A stretch of DNA of 64,000 bases from Streptomyces sp. CB02056 (GTDB lineage Bacteria; Actinomycetota; Actinomycetes; Streptomycetales; Streptomycetaceae), in NCBI RefSeq assembly GCF_001905545.1, contig NZ_LIPD01000008.1, positions 124,001-188,000 on the forward strand. The letters run 5' to 3'. Shown here piece by piece: positions 1 through 10,300 of this stretch. Numbering within the stretch: position 1 is the stretch's first letter; every line of letters starts with the position of its first letter. Under the pieces are notes generated by a model. It worked only from the letters and a program-made list of their open reading frames with translations. It searched no databases and was not told where the DNA came from. The position numbers and the translations under genes were made by a program.

Positions 1-1018
1 CTGGCGCATGGGCATCCTGCTCACCGAGGGCGCCCGCGGCGAGGGCGGCATCCTGCGCAACAAGGACGGCGAGCGCTTCATGGAGCGCTACGCCCCCGTC
101 ATGAAGGACCTCGCGTCCCGTGACGTCTGCTCCCGCGCGATCTACACCGAGATCCGCGAAGGCCGCGGCTGCGGTCCGGACGGCGACCACGTCTACCTGG
201 ACCTGACCCACCTGCCGCCGGAGCAGCTGGACGCCAAGCTGCCGGACATCACCGAGTTCGCGCGCACCTACCTCGGCATCGAGCCCTACACGGACCCGAT
301 CCCGATCCAGCCCACCGCGCACTACGCCATGGGCGGCATCCCGACCAACGTCGAGGGTGAGGTCCTGCGCAACAACACCGACATCGTCCCGGGCCTGTAC
401 GCGGCCGGCGAGGTCGCCTGCGTGTCCGTGCACGGCGCCAACCGCCTGGGCACCAACTCGCTGCTGGACATCAACGTGTTCGGCCGCCGCGCGGGCATCG
501 CCGCCGCCGACTACGCCAACGCGAACGGCTTCGTCGAGCTGCCCGAGAACCCGGCCGAGAAGGTCCAGGCCCTGGTCGACGGCCTGCGCGAGGGCACCGG
601 CACCGAGTCCGTGGGGCAGATCCGCAAGGAGCTGCAGGAGACCATGGACACCAACGCCATGGTGTACCGCACCGGCGCCACCCTGAAGCAGGCGGTCGAG
701 GACATCGCCGCGCTGAAGGAGCGCTACAAGAACGTCTCCATCCAGGACAAGGGCTTCCGCTACAACACGGACCTCCTGGAGGCCGTCGAGCTGGGCAACC
801 TGCTCGACCTGGCCGAGGTGCTGGCCGTCTCCGCGCTGGCCCGCGAGGAGTCCCGCGGCGGCCACTACCGCGAGGACTTCCCGACCCGTGACGACGTGAA
901 GTTCATGCAGCACACCATGGCGTACCAGGAGGTCGCCGCCGACGGCAGCACCTCCATCCGCCTCGACTACAAGCCGGTCGTCACGACCCGCTACCAGCCG
1001 ATGGAGCGTAAGTACTGA
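1..1018 (+). CDS. sdhA: Succinate dehydrogenase flavoprotein subunit, C-terminal part (5' end outside window)
   Basis: Oxidises succinate to fumarate at a covalently bound FAD, as the flavoprotein of membrane complex II in the TCA cycle. The reading frame is open from base 2, so the N-terminal FAD-binding region lies upstream; about 338 codons are present. Substrate and catalytic signatures visible are TEGARGEGG (Arg), PTAHYAMGGIPTN (His and the GGIPT loop) and HGANRLGTNSLLD (Arg). REESRGGHYREDFPTRDD is typical of the C-terminal domain. The TGA overlaps the sdhB ATG (ATGA at 1015-1020 region), so the two subunits are translationally coupled. The cytochrome b and anchor genes are not in the window and are expected upstream. 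Confidence 0.97.
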   Translation, partial: WRMGILLTEGARGEGGILRNKDGERFMERYAPVMKDLASRDVCSRAIYTEIREGRGCGPDGDHVYLDLTHLPPEQLDAKLPDITEFARTYLGIEPYTDPIPIQPTAHYAMGGIPTNVEGEVLRNNTDIVPGLYAAGEVACVSVHGANRLGTNSLLDINVFGRRAGIAAADYANANGFVELPENPAEKVQALVDGLREGTGTESVGQIRKELQETMDTNAMVYRTGATLKQAVEDIAALKERYKNVSIQDKGFRYNTDLLEAVELGNLLDLAEVLAVSALAREESRGGHYREDFPTRDDVKFMQHTMAYQEVAADGSTSIRLDYKPVVTTRYQPMERKY

Positions 1019-1791
1019 TGAGCACTCCGACCGTGGAGAAGCACTCGGCCGCTCTGGACGCGGTCGAAGCCGGTGCCGTCCAGCCGATCACCGTCACCGT
1101 CCGGATCCGCCGGTTCAACCCGGAGGAGCACCCGGACCCGGTGTGGGTCGACTACCAGCTGACGATGGACCCGAAGGAGCGCATCCTCGACGCGCTCAAC
1201 AAGATCAAGTGGGAGCAGGACGGCACCCTCACCTACCGCCGTTCCTGCGCCCACGGCATCTGCGGCTCCGACGCCATGCGGATCAACGGCCGCAACCGGC
1301 TGGCGTGCAAGACCCTGATCAAGGACGTCAACCCGGAGAAGCCGATCACGATCGAGGCCATCAAGGGCCTCACGGTCCTCAAGGACCTGGTCGTGGACAT
1401 GGACCCGTTCTTCCAGGCGTACAAGGACGTCATGCCGTTCCTCATCACCAAGGGGAACGAGCCGACCCGCGAGCGCCTGCAGTCCGCCGAGGACCGCGAG
1501 CGCTTCGACGACACCACCAAGTGCATCCTGTGCGCCGCGTGCACGTCGTCCTGCCCGGTGTTCTGGAACGACGGCCAGTACTTCGGCCCGGCCGCCATCG
1601 TCAACGCGCACCGCTTCATCTTCGACTCGCGCGACGAGGGTGCCGAGCAGCGCCTGGAGATCCTCAACGACCGTGAGGGCGTGTGGCGCTGCCGCACCAC
1701 CTTCAACTGCTCGGAGGCCTGCCCGCGCGGCATCGAGGTCACCAAGGCGATCCAGGAAGTGAAGCGGGCCCTGGTGACCCGCCGCTTCTGA
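1018..1791 (+). CDS. sdhB: Succinate dehydrogenase iron-sulfur subunit
   Basis: Carries electrons from the SdhA flavin to the membrane quinone site through three Fe-S clusters. The 257-aa length is normal for SdhB. The N-terminal 2Fe-2S ferredoxin motif is RRSCAHGICGSD followed by NRLACKTL. The C-terminal part has CILCAACTSSCPVF and CRTTFNCSEACPRGI, supplying the 4Fe-4S and 3Fe-4S cysteines. The ATG overlaps the sdhA stop by one base, giving tight coupling. A perfect hairpin follows 17 bases after the stop, so sdhB looks like the last gene of the operon. Confidence 0.97.
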   Translation: MSTPTVEKHSAALDAVEAGAVQPITVTVRIRRFNPEEHPDPVWVDYQLTMDPKERILDALNKIKWEQDGTLTYRRSCAHGICGSDAMRINGRNRLACKTLIKDVNPEKPITIEAIKGLTVLKDLVVDMDPFFQAYKDVMPFLITKGNEPTRERLQSAEDRERFDDTTKCILCAACTSSCPVFWNDGQYFGPAAIVNAHRFIFDSRDEGAEQRLEILNDREGVWRCRTTFNCSEACPRGIEVTKAIQEVKRALVTRRF

Positions 1792-1807
1792 TCCCACCCG
1801 CCACACC

Positions 1808-1847
1808 GGAGGCCCCCGCCCGATCCTCGGATCGGGCGGGGGCCTCC
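1808..1847 (+). terminator. Strong hairpin terminator after sdhB
   Basis: Two perfectly complementary 19-nt arms (1808-1826 and 1829-1847) separated by two bases. It lies between convergent genes (sdhB plus strand, next gene minus strand) and could stop transcription in both directions. There is no U-tract, which is usual for streptomycete terminators. Confidence 0.85.
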
Positions 1848-1866
1848 GCCGTTCCGTCGTGCCGGG

Positions 1867-3477
1867 TCAGCGCAGGGCGCCGAGGTCCTTCGGCGCGGAC
1901 CAGCCGCTGAAGGTCACCAGGTGCCGGTCGGGGGTGACGGCCCACAGGTCGGGCTTGCCGTCCCCGTCACCGTCGCCCGAGCTGCCGAGCGTCGGGTAGG
2001 CGGCGGTGGTGAAGCCGGTGGCCACGACGTCCGCCTTCGGGTCGGCGAGGGCGGAGTAGTCGAAGCTGCCGTCGGCCTGCTTCGGGACCGGGTACGCGTG
2101 CAGCTCGCCGGTGGCCCGGTCGCGCGCCCAGAGGGCGAGGTTCCCGGCCGCGTCCGGACCGGGGGCGATCAGGTCGTAGCCGGCCCAGTCGCCGGTGGTG
2201 GTGAGCTTGCGGGCCTTCGCCCAGCCGTACGCGAAGTCGCCTCCGGCGTGCAGCCAGAGGTTGCCGTCCTCCAGCGTCACCAGCGACGGACCGAAGCCGC
2301 CGGCCGCCGGGCCGAACGCGACGATCTGCTCCGCCTTCGACCAGTCGTCGGCGAAGTCCGCCGGGCACGCCGTCTGCGCGCCCGCCCCGTCCACGCAGGT
2401 GCTCGGACGCCTGGCGCCGATCATGCTCCCGGAGAACGATCCGTAGTCGGAGTTCCGGTACAGGTAGAGGTAGTCCGACCCGGGCTGGTAGAGGAAGAGG
2501 TCGTCCGAGGACGGCGCGTGGTCGTTCGACCAGCCGCGGTGGATGACCTGGTACGACGCCCAGCCGTTGTGATCGGGCGAGGCGAGCGCCCGGATCGTCG
2601 CGTTGGGGGTGGTGTCGGACGCGTTCACGCCGATGTACTGCAGATTGCCCTGCGCGTCGGGCAGCAGGATGTCCGCAACACCGTCCCCGTCGACGTCGCC
2701 GAAGGTCTTCGGCGGGTTGGGGTTCGAGGGGGCGTAGAAGGTGAAGGACGCGTTGGCGACGTTGCTCACGTTGTCCAGCACCTGGACGTTGAGCGTGTTG
2801 GTGCCCCACCGCAGGACCTTGAGGTCGAGCGTCACCGTCCCGTCGGCGGCCGGCTTGACCGCGTTCCGCGAGTCGCAGCCGCCCACGCCGAGGTAGTCGA
2901 AGCCGTACCGGACACAGGCGACGCCGGAGCCCGCGCCACCGGTCGGGGCCTGGTCGGCGGTCTTGATGACGAAGGTCGCCTTCTGGCCCGCGTACTTGGT
3001 GGCTGGACCGCCGTCCGGGAAGTCCGGCGAGGAGACCGTGGCGGTCGGCGGGGTGGTGTCCAGCGTGAAGCGGCAGTCCGCCGACGGGGCGGAGGCCTGC
3101 TGACCCTGGAGGGCCCAGGCGTGCCAGGCGTAGCTGTGCCCGTCCACCAGACCGCGGACCACGGTCTTGGCCTGCTGGGCGTAGGCCTGGGCCTCGTCGG
3201 TGAACACCGGGTCGGTGCCCGTGGTCTCGTCCCTGACGGCGAACCGGGCGCCGGTGCCGGCGACGTTCGCGGTGAGCGTCGGGCCGTAGTTGGTCCAGCC
3301 GACCCAGCCCGGAGCGGTGGTCGAGTCGCAGGCCTCGCTGCGGTAGTCGCCACCCTGGCTGGTGCCGAGGACGGCCGGCGCCGTGTCGGCCACGGCCGCC
3401 GTGGGCGTGGTCAGCAGACCCGCGGCCACGGCGGCCGCGGCCACCCCGCCGAGTCTGCGCACGTACGTGTTCCTCAT
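1867..3477 (-). CDS. Secreted FG-GAP/VCBS repeat protein
   Basis: Predicted exported protein of 536 aa, function unknown. The start at 3477 gives a Sec-type signal peptide (MRNTYVRRLGG, then an Ala-rich hydrophobic core, cleavage near AVADTAPA); an upstream in-frame ATG at 3558 would bury the signal. A purine-rich GGGTGGGGA precedes the chosen start. Two Asp-rich FG-GAP-like calcium-binding loops are visible, FGDVDGDGVADILLP near residue 258 and DGDGDGKPDLWAV near residue 500, with poorly resolved repeats between them that could form a partial beta-propeller. The N-terminal third looks like beta-sandwich extracellular modules. No catalytic motif was recognised; adhesion or polymer binding are possible roles. 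Confidence 0.8.
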   Translation of the reverse strand: MRNTYVRRLGGVAAAAVAAGLLTTPTAAVADTAPAVLGTSQGGDYRSEACDSTTAPGWVGWTNYGPTLTANVAGTGARFAVRDETTGTDPVFTDEAQAYAQQAKTVVRGLVDGHSYAWHAWALQGQQASAPSADCRFTLDTTPPTATVSSPDFPDGGPATKYAGQKATFVIKTADQAPTGGAGSGVACVRYGFDYLGVGGCDSRNAVKPAADGTVTLDLKVLRWGTNTLNVQVLDNVSNVANASFTFYAPSNPNPPKTFGDVDGDGVADILLPDAQGNLQYIGVNASDTTPNATIRALASPDHNGWASYQVIHRGWSNDHAPSSDDLFLYQPGSDYLYLYRNSDYGSFSGSMIGARRPSTCVDGAGAQTACPADFADDWSKAEQIVAFGPAAGGFGPSLVTLEDGNLWLHAGGDFAYGWAKARKLTTTGDWAGYDLIAPGPDAAGNLALWARDRATGELHAYPVPKQADGSFDYSALADPKADVVATGFTTAAYPTLGSSGDGDGDGKPDLWAVTPDRHLVTFSGWSAPKDLGALR

Positions 3478-3567
3478 CGAATCCCCACCCCTGGTGTCGT
3501 CCTGTAGCTCTTCTGTGCGAGCCGTGAGGATCTTGCCAGTGGGGTCCGACCGAGGCAACGGGGATTT

Positions 3568-3825
3568 TCAGTCGGTGGCCGGGGTGCGGCGGGTGGCGCG
3601 CAGGCCGCGCAGGCCGATGGCGCCGACCGCGATGCCGAGGGCGAAGGAGGTGACGGCGAGGAGGAGGTGGACCCAGAAGAAGGCGGTGGGCTGGGAGTGG
3701 TCGCCGTTGGTGAACGCCTGGCCGCCGGAGTCCTTCCAGAGGTTCTTCACGAAGGTCGTCCAGATGATGATCGACCAGACCCCGAAGGCGGTCAGGAACC
3801 AGGAGGTGCGACGGCTGAGCTTCAT
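3568..3825 (-). CDS. SCO4848-family small membrane protein
   Basis: 85-aa protein with two predicted transmembrane helices (WFLTAFGVWSIIIWTTFV and AFFWVHLLLAVTSFALGIAV) and a basic C-terminus. It matches from memory the small conserved streptomycete membrane protein next to a D-alanyl-D-alanine carboxypeptidase, and the same neighbour is found here, divergently oriented 136 bases away. GAGGA sits just upstream of the ATG. Function is unknown; the conserved pairing suggests a role at the cell envelope, which is inference. Confidence 0.85.
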   Translation of the reverse strand: MKLSRRTSWFLTAFGVWSIIIWTTFVKNLWKDSGGQAFTNGDHSQPTAFFWVHLLLAVTSFALGIAVGAIGLRGLRATRRTPATD

Positions 3826-3961
3826 GGGGGTCCTCGGCTTGTGAAGGCGGTGTGCGTCCCCAGTATGCGCGGGCCGCCGATCGGCGTACGGCGGGCCCCT
3901 CCTGCGGAGGACGGGCTCCGGGGGGAGGGCAGCGGGAGCCCCGAGTGGGTACGGTCAGCTG

Positions 3962-5149
3962 GTGCCCACACCCCGACTCACGTTCGCGCGCCTGTGCGCC
4001 GCGGTCACCGCGGCCCTCCCGGTCCTGCTCGCCGCCCCGGCGGGCGCGACCCCGCAGCAGCCGCCCCCGTCGGCCGCGGTCGGCGGCGAGCGGCTCGGGC
4101 TCCCCGGGGTCCAGGTCGCCCCGATGGCGGGTGCCCCGCCGCTGCCCTCCGACCTCACCGGCCAGTCCTGGATAGTCTCCGACGCGGCGTCGGGCGACGT
4201 GCTGGCGGCCAGCAACCCGCACCTGCGGCTGCCCCCGGCGAGCACCCTGAAGATCCTCTTCGCGGACACCGTGCTGCCCAAGTTCGACCGCAACGCGGTG
4301 CACCGGGTGGCCGACGAGGAGATCCAGGGGATCGGCCCCGGCAGCAGCCTGGTCGGCATCAAGGAGAACCTGGACTACCGGGTCGAGGACCTGTGGCGCG
4401 GGGTGTTCCTGAGCTCCGGCAACGACGCGGTGCACGTCCTGTCGCACATGAACGGCGGCGTCCAGCAGACCGTCACCGAGATGCAGGCGCGCGCCGACGC
4501 GCTCCAGGCCCGGGACACCAGGGTGATCTCCCCGGACGGCTACGACATGGACGGCCAGGTCTCCTCGGCCTACGACCTGTCGCTGTTCGCCCGGGCCGGC
4601 CTGCGCAACGCGGACTTCCGGACGTACTGCGCCACCCGGGACGCGATGTTCCCGGGCGCCGTCGACCGGAACACCGGCCAGCGCGGCAGTTTCGGGATCG
4701 CCAACACCGACCGGCTGCTGGGCAAGTACCCCGGCCTGATCGGGGTGAAGAACGGCACCACCACCAACGCCGGCTCGACCTTCGTCGGCGCCGCCGAGCG
4801 CGACGGCCGCACCCTGCTGGTGACGGTGATGCACCCGGCCGGCTACCAGCGGGTGTACGACGAGACGGCCGCCCTGCTGGACTGGGGCTTCGCCGCGGCC
4901 GGCAAGGTCCAGCCGGTCGGCAGGCTGGTCGACGAGCTCCCGCCCGCCGGCGCCGAACCGACCGGCCAGGCCGGCGGCGCCGAGGGCACGCCCGCACCGC
5001 CGCCGCACCCCGCGGCCACCACCGCCCCGACGGCGGCGATGGGCACGCGCGGCGGGCTCGGCCTCGGCGGCTGGTCGGCCGTGGTGCTGGCCGGGGCCGC
5101 GGCCGGGTACGGCTCGCTGGTGCTGCTGCGGCGCCGCTCCGCCGGCTGA
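3962..5149 (+). CDS. D-alanyl-D-alanine carboxypeptidase (penicillin-binding protein, S11 type)
   Basis: Trims the terminal D-Ala of peptidoglycan stem peptides outside the membrane. The 395-aa product starts at GTG with a signal-like N-terminus (LTFARLCAAVTAALPVLLAA). The three penicillin-binding motifs are present: S94-T-L-K97, S152-G-N154, and K263-N-G265 in place of the more common KTG, a substitution seen in some actinobacterial members. A Pro/Ala-rich linker leads to a C-terminal membrane helix (VVLAGAAAGYGSLVLL) and RRRS, so it should be membrane-anchored with the catalytic domain outside. No strong ribosome binding site precedes the GTG. A low-molecular-weight PBP is nearly certain. 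Confidence 0.93.
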   Translation: MPTPRLTFARLCAAVTAALPVLLAAPAGATPQQPPPSAAVGGERLGLPGVQVAPMAGAPPLPSDLTGQSWIVSDAASGDVLAASNPHLRLPPASTLKILFADTVLPKFDRNAVHRVADEEIQGIGPGSSLVGIKENLDYRVEDLWRGVFLSSGNDAVHVLSHMNGGVQQTVTEMQARADALQARDTRVISPDGYDMDGQVSSAYDLSLFARAGLRNADFRTYCATRDAMFPGAVDRNTGQRGSFGIANTDRLLGKYPGLIGVKNGTTTNAGSTFVGAAERDGRTLLVTVMHPAGYQRVYDETAALLDWGFAAAGKVQPVGRLVDELPPAGAEPTGQAGGAEGTPAPPPHPAATTAPTAAMGTRGGLGLGGWSAVVLAGAAAGYGSLVLLRRRSAG

Positions 5150-5163
5150 CCCGCCGACGGGTG

Positions 5164-5199
5164 GGAGGGCTCGGCCTCAGTCCCGGGGCCGGGCCCTCC
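5164..5199. terminator. Hairpin between convergent genes
   Basis: Arms 5164-5176 and 5187-5199 pair over 13 bases with one G-U. The right arm overlaps the 3' end of the minus-strand YihY gene. It may serve as a bidirectional terminator. Confidence 0.55.
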
Positions 5200-6196
5200 C
5201 CTCGCCCTCGCCCTCCCCGTTCTCCTGCTCCTTCTCCTTCTTCCGCTGCTCGGCCCGGGCGGCCCGCTCCGCCGCGTCCGCCTCCGCCGCCGCCTCCGCC
5301 TCGTCGGCCGCCTCCAGCAGCGCCCGCCCGTGCGCCCTGGTCCGGTCCCGGGCGGCCACCGGGTCGGCCGTCGCCGTCCAGGCCACGCAGTACATCAGCA
5401 GCCGGGAGACGAAGTTGATCCACAGCAGCAGCGCCACCGGGGTGGCGAACGCCCCGTACAGGCTCCGTCCGGCGACCGAGCCCAGGTAGGAGGCGAGCAG
5501 CAGCTTCAGCAGTTCGAAGCCGACCGAGCCGATCAGCGCGGCCTGCACCAGGTCCCGCCGGCGCTGGTCGGTGATCCCGGGGAAGGGCGCCAGCAGGTAG
5601 GCGAAGAGCAGCATGTCGCACGCTATGGCGATCAGCACGCCGACCGCGGTCAGCAGGTACCCGCTGTTGAGGCCGATCGCGTCGGCGATCCGGCCGGCGA
5701 GCGTGGTGCCGGCGGCGGAGGTGGCCAGCGAGAACAGCGACACCAGGCCGAGGCCGGCCAGCACCGCCACGTCCCACCCCTTGCGCAGGACCGGGTTGCC
5801 CTCCTCCTGGGGCAGCTGCCACAGGTCGCGGATCGAGGTGCGCATGGTGTCCACCCAGCCGAGGCCGGAGACCAGCAGCAGCGCCCCGCCGACCAGTCCG
5901 ACGGTGCCCGCGTTGGCCACCAGGGCGGGCAGGTTGAGCGCGTCCGAGAGCCCCGGCAGCTGGTCGGAGATGTGCTCCTGCAGCTCGTGGACCCGGCTGT
6001 CGCTCAGCGTCGCGGCGGCGACCGCCAGGCCCACCGTGAGCAGCGGGAAGAGCGCGAGGAAGCCGAAGAAGGTGACGGCGCCGGCCAGCCGGTTGCCCCG
6101 GGCGGCGGAGAAGTACTCGTACACCCGGTACGGGCGGCTGCGCAGCACCCGGGCCACGAGCGGGCCGACGACCGGCAGGCGGGTCAGGAAGTCCAC
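5177..6196 (-). CDS. YihY/BrkB-family inner membrane protein
   Basis: Polytopic membrane protein of 339 aa. The N-terminal half has the family pattern FSAARGNRLAGAVTFFGFLALFPLLTV followed by several long hydrophobic segments, for example AVGVLIAIACDMLLFAYLLA and the GPLVA region; about six helices are expected. The C-terminal tail from about residue 295 is highly charged, Glu/Ala/Arg-rich and probably cytosolic. Once called ribonuclease BN by mistake, the family has no proven activity. It starts at GTG 6196, the only start that keeps the N-terminal MDFLTRLPVVG region. It is not obviously in an operon. Confidence 0.85.
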   Translation of the reverse strand: MDFLTRLPVVGPLVARVLRSRPYRVYEYFSAARGNRLAGAVTFFGFLALFPLLTVGLAVAAATLSDSRVHELQEHISDQLPGLSDALNLPALVANAGTVGLVGGALLLVSGLGWVDTMRTSIRDLWQLPQEEGNPVLRKGWDVAVLAGLGLVSLFSLATSAAGTTLAGRIADAIGLNSGYLLTAVGVLIAIACDMLLFAYLLAPFPGITDQRRRDLVQAALIGSVGFELLKLLLASYLGSVAGRSLYGAFATPVALLLWINFVSRLLMYCVAWTATADPVAARDRTRAHGRALLEAADEAEAAAEADAAERAARAEQRKKEKEQENGEGEGEGRARPRD

Positions 6197-6243
6197 CTAC
6201 CGGTTATAGCCGGTCCGTCCCCCGAACGGGCGTCAGTTCGCGC

Positions 6244-7242
6244 TCAGCGCTTGACGAGTCGCCGGGCCTTGGCGAGGGCCCGGACGGCCTGGTAGGCCCC
6301 GTAGCGGCCGTGGCTGAGCAGCTCGGTGCGCACGCCGTCCACGCCGGCCGGCGGCCGGTAGCCGGCCGGGCGCAGCCGGGCGCAGTGCTCGGCGGCCCGG
6401 CGGAAGTACTCGCGGCGGTCGCCGGGCGGGACCCGGCCGGGCTTGGAGACCACGGTGTTGAGGTGGTGCAGCATCCGGCCGTAGACGACCGGGCGCCAGC
6501 GGTCCAGGTCGGGGCGGCCGTCGAGGAAGGCGAAGACCAGGTCGTACTGGGCGAACACGTCGAAGTGCTTGCGGCTGGCGGTGGCCAGGATGTTGCCGCC
6601 CTCCTGGCGCTGGCGGTAGTGCACGCCGACCTGGTCGAGCAGGGTGATCCGGGCGGCGGCGAGCAGCGCCGGGTACGTCCAGGGGGTGTCCTCGTAGTAG
6701 CCGGCCGGGAAGACCAGCCGCTGCTCGGTGACGAAGTCACGGCGGTAGGCCTTGTTCCAGACGACCTGGAGCAGGTCGAGCAGGTCGGGGCAGGCGTCGA
6801 GGTCGAAGACGTCCGGGGAGGCGGCGCCGAAGACGTGCGCGGAGGCGGCCCGGGTGATCCGGCCGTCGGCGTAGGTGCGGGCGTAGTCGTAAACCAGGAT
6901 GTCCGGGTCACCCGTGGCGGTGAGCCGCTCGTCGATGCTCTTCAGCAATCCGGGGGTCAGCGTGTCGTCGCTGTCGAGGAAGACCACGTACTCCCCGGTG
7001 GCGACCTCCAGGCCGGCGTTGCGGGCCCGGCCGAGGCCGACGTTCTGCGGCAGGTGCAGCACCCGGACCCGGGCGTCGGCGGCGGCGGCCCCGTCCAGGA
7101 TCGCGCCGCAGCCGTCCGGGGAGCGGTCGTCCACCGCGATCAGTTCGACGTCCGGGCCGTCCTGGCCGAGCACCGAATCGAGGCACTCGGCGAGGTAGTC
7201 CTGGACCTGGTACACGGGGACGATCACGCTGAAACGGGACAC
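6244..7242 (-). CDS. Family 2 glycosyltransferase
   Basis: Predicted GT-A-fold glycosyltransferase (332 aa) using a nucleotide-sugar donor. The N-terminus is FSVIVPVYQVQDYLAECLDS with AVDDRSPDG and the metal-binding FLDSDDTLTPG. The open frame continues to 7347, but homology begins at residue 36 of that frame, so the GTG at 7242 is chosen; the ribosome binding site is weak. It is divergent from a gene whose N-terminus is a second GT2 domain, so both probably act on the same surface polymer. Acceptor and sugar cannot be read from the sequence. Confidence 0.87.
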   Translation of the reverse strand: MSRFSVIVPVYQVQDYLAECLDSVLGQDGPDVELIAVDDRSPDGCGAILDGAAAADARVRVLHLPQNVGLGRARNAGLEVATGEYVVFLDSDDTLTPGLLKSIDERLTATGDPDILVYDYARTYADGRITRAASAHVFGAASPDVFDLDACPDLLDLLQVVWNKAYRRDFVTEQRLVFPAGYYEDTPWTYPALLAAARITLLDQVGVHYRQRQEGGNILATASRKHFDVFAQYDLVFAFLDGRPDLDRWRPVVYGRMLHHLNTVVSKPGRVPPGDRREYFRRAAEHCARLRPAGYRPPAGVDGVRTELLSHGRYGAYQAVRALAKARRLVKR

Positions 7243-7376
7243 GGACCCAGCGTAGTGGTCCCCGGGTGGGCGAGGTCCCCGGAGGTAGGATCGGGGGCGC
7301 ACGTACGCACCGATCCAAGTGCGGTCAGACCCCGTACGGGCTGCCACGCTCCTCCAGAGAAAGGCCTGCGTAGCCG

Positions 7377-10300
7377 ATGGCTCCCCGCCTCTCCATCGTC
7401 GTCCCGATCTACAACGTCGAGCGCTACCTCGTCGAATGCCTCGACTCGATCGCCGCCCAGACCTTCACGGACTTCGAGTGCGTCATGGTCGACGACGGTT
7501 CGAAGGACGGCAGCGCGGCGCTCGCCGAGGCGTACGCGGCCCAGGACTCCCGGTTCCGGCTGGTCCGGCAGGTGAACAAGGGCCTCGGCGCGGCCCGCAA
7601 CACCGGCATCCGGCACATCGACCCGGACTCCGAGTTCCTCTGCTTCGTGGACAGCGACGACTCGATGCCGCCGAGCGCGTACGAGCTGATGATCAACACG
7701 CTGGACGAGACCGGCTCGGACTTCTGCACCGGCAACGTGCTGCGCTTCCGCGCCGTGGGCTACTACCAGTCCGGCGGCCACCTGAAGCCGTTCAAGGAGA
7801 CCAGGCTCAAGACCCACATCACCGAGATCCCGGCGCTGGTCACCGACCGCACCGCGTGGAACAAGGTGTACCGCCGCTCGTTCTTCGACGCGGCCGGCCT
7901 GCTCTACCCCGAGGGCATCCTCTACGAGGACGCGCCGGTCAGCGTGCCGCACCACTACCTGGCCAAGAGCGTGGACGTGCTCTCCGAGCCGATCTACCAC
8001 TGGCGCGAGCGCGAGGTCGGCGAGATGTCGATCACGCAGATGCGCACCAACCCCAGGGGCCTGATCGACCGGGTCGCCTCGGTCGAGCTGGTCCGCGCCT
8101 GGCTGACGAAGCAGACCGAGCCGCGCTTCGCCGAGTACCTGCGCTCCTACGACGAGAACACCCTCGTCGAGGAGATCCCGATGTTCTTCTCGTCCCTCGT
8201 CGAAGGGGACAAGGAGTACCGGGACGCCTACCTCCAGCACGTCGGCCGGCTGCTCCGGTCGATCGGCGCCGAGCACGTCGCCCGGCTGCGCGCACCGCTG
8301 CGGCTGAAGTACCACCTGACCCTGTCCGGCCGGATGGACGAGCTGGTCGAGCAGATCACGTACGAGCGCGAGAGCGGCGGCGGTGTCCAGGCCCGCGGCC
8401 TGCTGCGCCCGTACGCCGACTACCCGTTCCTGCGCGGCGGGCGCAAGAGCGTGCCGGCCGGGGTGCTCAAGCTGGACAACTCGCTGGTGATCCGCAGCCG
8501 GCTGTACCGCAGCACCTGGGAGGACGGGAAGCTCCGGCTGACCGGGCACGCGTACCCGGAGCAGCTGGGCGCCGCCGGCAAGCACGACATGGTCCGCACC
8601 CTGGTGCTGCGCGAGGCCAAGGGCCGCCGGGTCATCGCGGTGCCGATGCGGACGACGTACAGCCCCGAGGCCACCGCGAGCTGCCACCACGACCTGTACA
8701 GCTGCGACTGGTCCGGCTTCACCGTGGCCATAGACCCGAAGAAGCTGAAGCACCGCGGCCAGTGGAAGGACGGCAACTGGCGCCTCCTGGTGGCCGGCGC
8801 GGGCAAGGGCGGGGTCTACAAGGGCCGGATCTCGGCCGGGTGGAGCGACAGCGCGCTGTACCTCCCGTCGCACTGGGTCGAGCCGGACGTGCGGATCGTG
8901 CCGTGGATCCGGGACAACTTCGTCTACCTCCGGGTGGAGACGGTCAAGGCCCGGGTGACCGGCCTGGCCGCCCACGGCGACCGGCTGGAGGTCTCGGGCG
9001 CGGCCCGCTCCGGCCCGAGCTTCGCCGGGGCGCGGCTGCGGCTCACCCACACCGAGTCGGACCGCCACCTGACCTTCCCGCTGGAGCTGGGCGCTCCGGT
9101 CGGCTCGCTCCAGCCGTTCACCGCGGCCTTCCCGGTCGCCGAGCTGACCGCCGTCCGCGAGGCCTGGGCCGAGCTGGACCCGGTGGCCGCCGAGCGCAGC
9201 CGCGACCACTGGGACGGCGCGCTGCTGCTGGCCGACGGCAGCACCGTCCAGCTGGCCTGGGACGACCGCAACGCGCCCGAGCGGCTGCACCTGGCGCTGA
9301 ACCCGCAGGCCCCGGTCGCCGAGCGCCGGGCGCTCTACTCCAAGCCCTCCCCCCACGGGCACCTCCAGTTCACCGACCAGGTGCTCCAGCCGCTGGTGGA
9401 CGAGGTGTCCTCGCGCGGCGCCGACGGCTTCCTGCTGAGCGGCTCGTTCCCGCTGCCCGGCGCGCACCGCTGGGAGCTGGTGGTCCGTCACGAGTGGCGC
9501 GAGGAGGAGCACGCCTACCCGGTGGAGATCTCCGACGGCCGCTTCCGCACCGCGCTGCCCGCCGTGCCGACGGCCTCCTTCGCCGGCCGGGTGCCGCTCT
9601 CCCGGGGCACCTGGAACGTCGTCTTCCGCCCGGTCGGCGTGCCGGTGCCCGAACTGCCGGACGCCGCCGCGCTGGTGGCCCCGGACTGCTTCGACGTCCT
9701 GCCGGTCGAGGTGGAGTCCCGCGGCAAGCGGATACTGCTGGAGCGCCGCGACCACGACGCCCTGTCGTTGGAGTCGCACTCGGTGCTGCTGCCCGAGGAG
9801 GGGGCCCGCTACCGCCAGCGCCAGCTGCAGAGCGTGGACTACCCGGCCGCCCGCCGGCTGCCGGTGCGCGACACGGTGCTGTACCACACCGGCAAGTACG
9901 GCACGTACTCCGGTTCGCCCCGGGCGGTGCACGAGGAGCTGGTCCGCCGCGGCCTGCCGCTGGAGCACCTGTGGGGCAACGACGACATGCAGGCCGAGCT
10001 GCCGCAGAGCGCGACCGCGCTCCGGTACCGCAGCCCGGAGTGGTACGAGGCGCTGGCCACCGCCAAGTACGTCGTGGCCAGCACCCACCTGCCCGACTTC
10101 TTCGTCCGCCGCCCCGACCAGGTGGTCGTCCAGACCTGGCACGGCACTCCGCTGAAGCAGATCGGCTTCGACTTCGAGAAGGTCTGGTTCACCGACTCCA
10201 AGTACCTCAGGAGCCTGGCCCGGGAAGTCCCGAACTGGAGCCTGCTGGTGGCCGGCAACCGCTGGTCGGCCCCGGTGCTGCGGCGCGCCTTCGACTTCAA

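Noticed and set aside
1967..5008. 1013-codon minus-strand open frame spanning several genes
   Set aside because: It crosses the secreted-protein and carboxypeptidase genes in the wrong frame; low-complexity Arg/Gly/Ala-rich translation typical of high-GC shadows.
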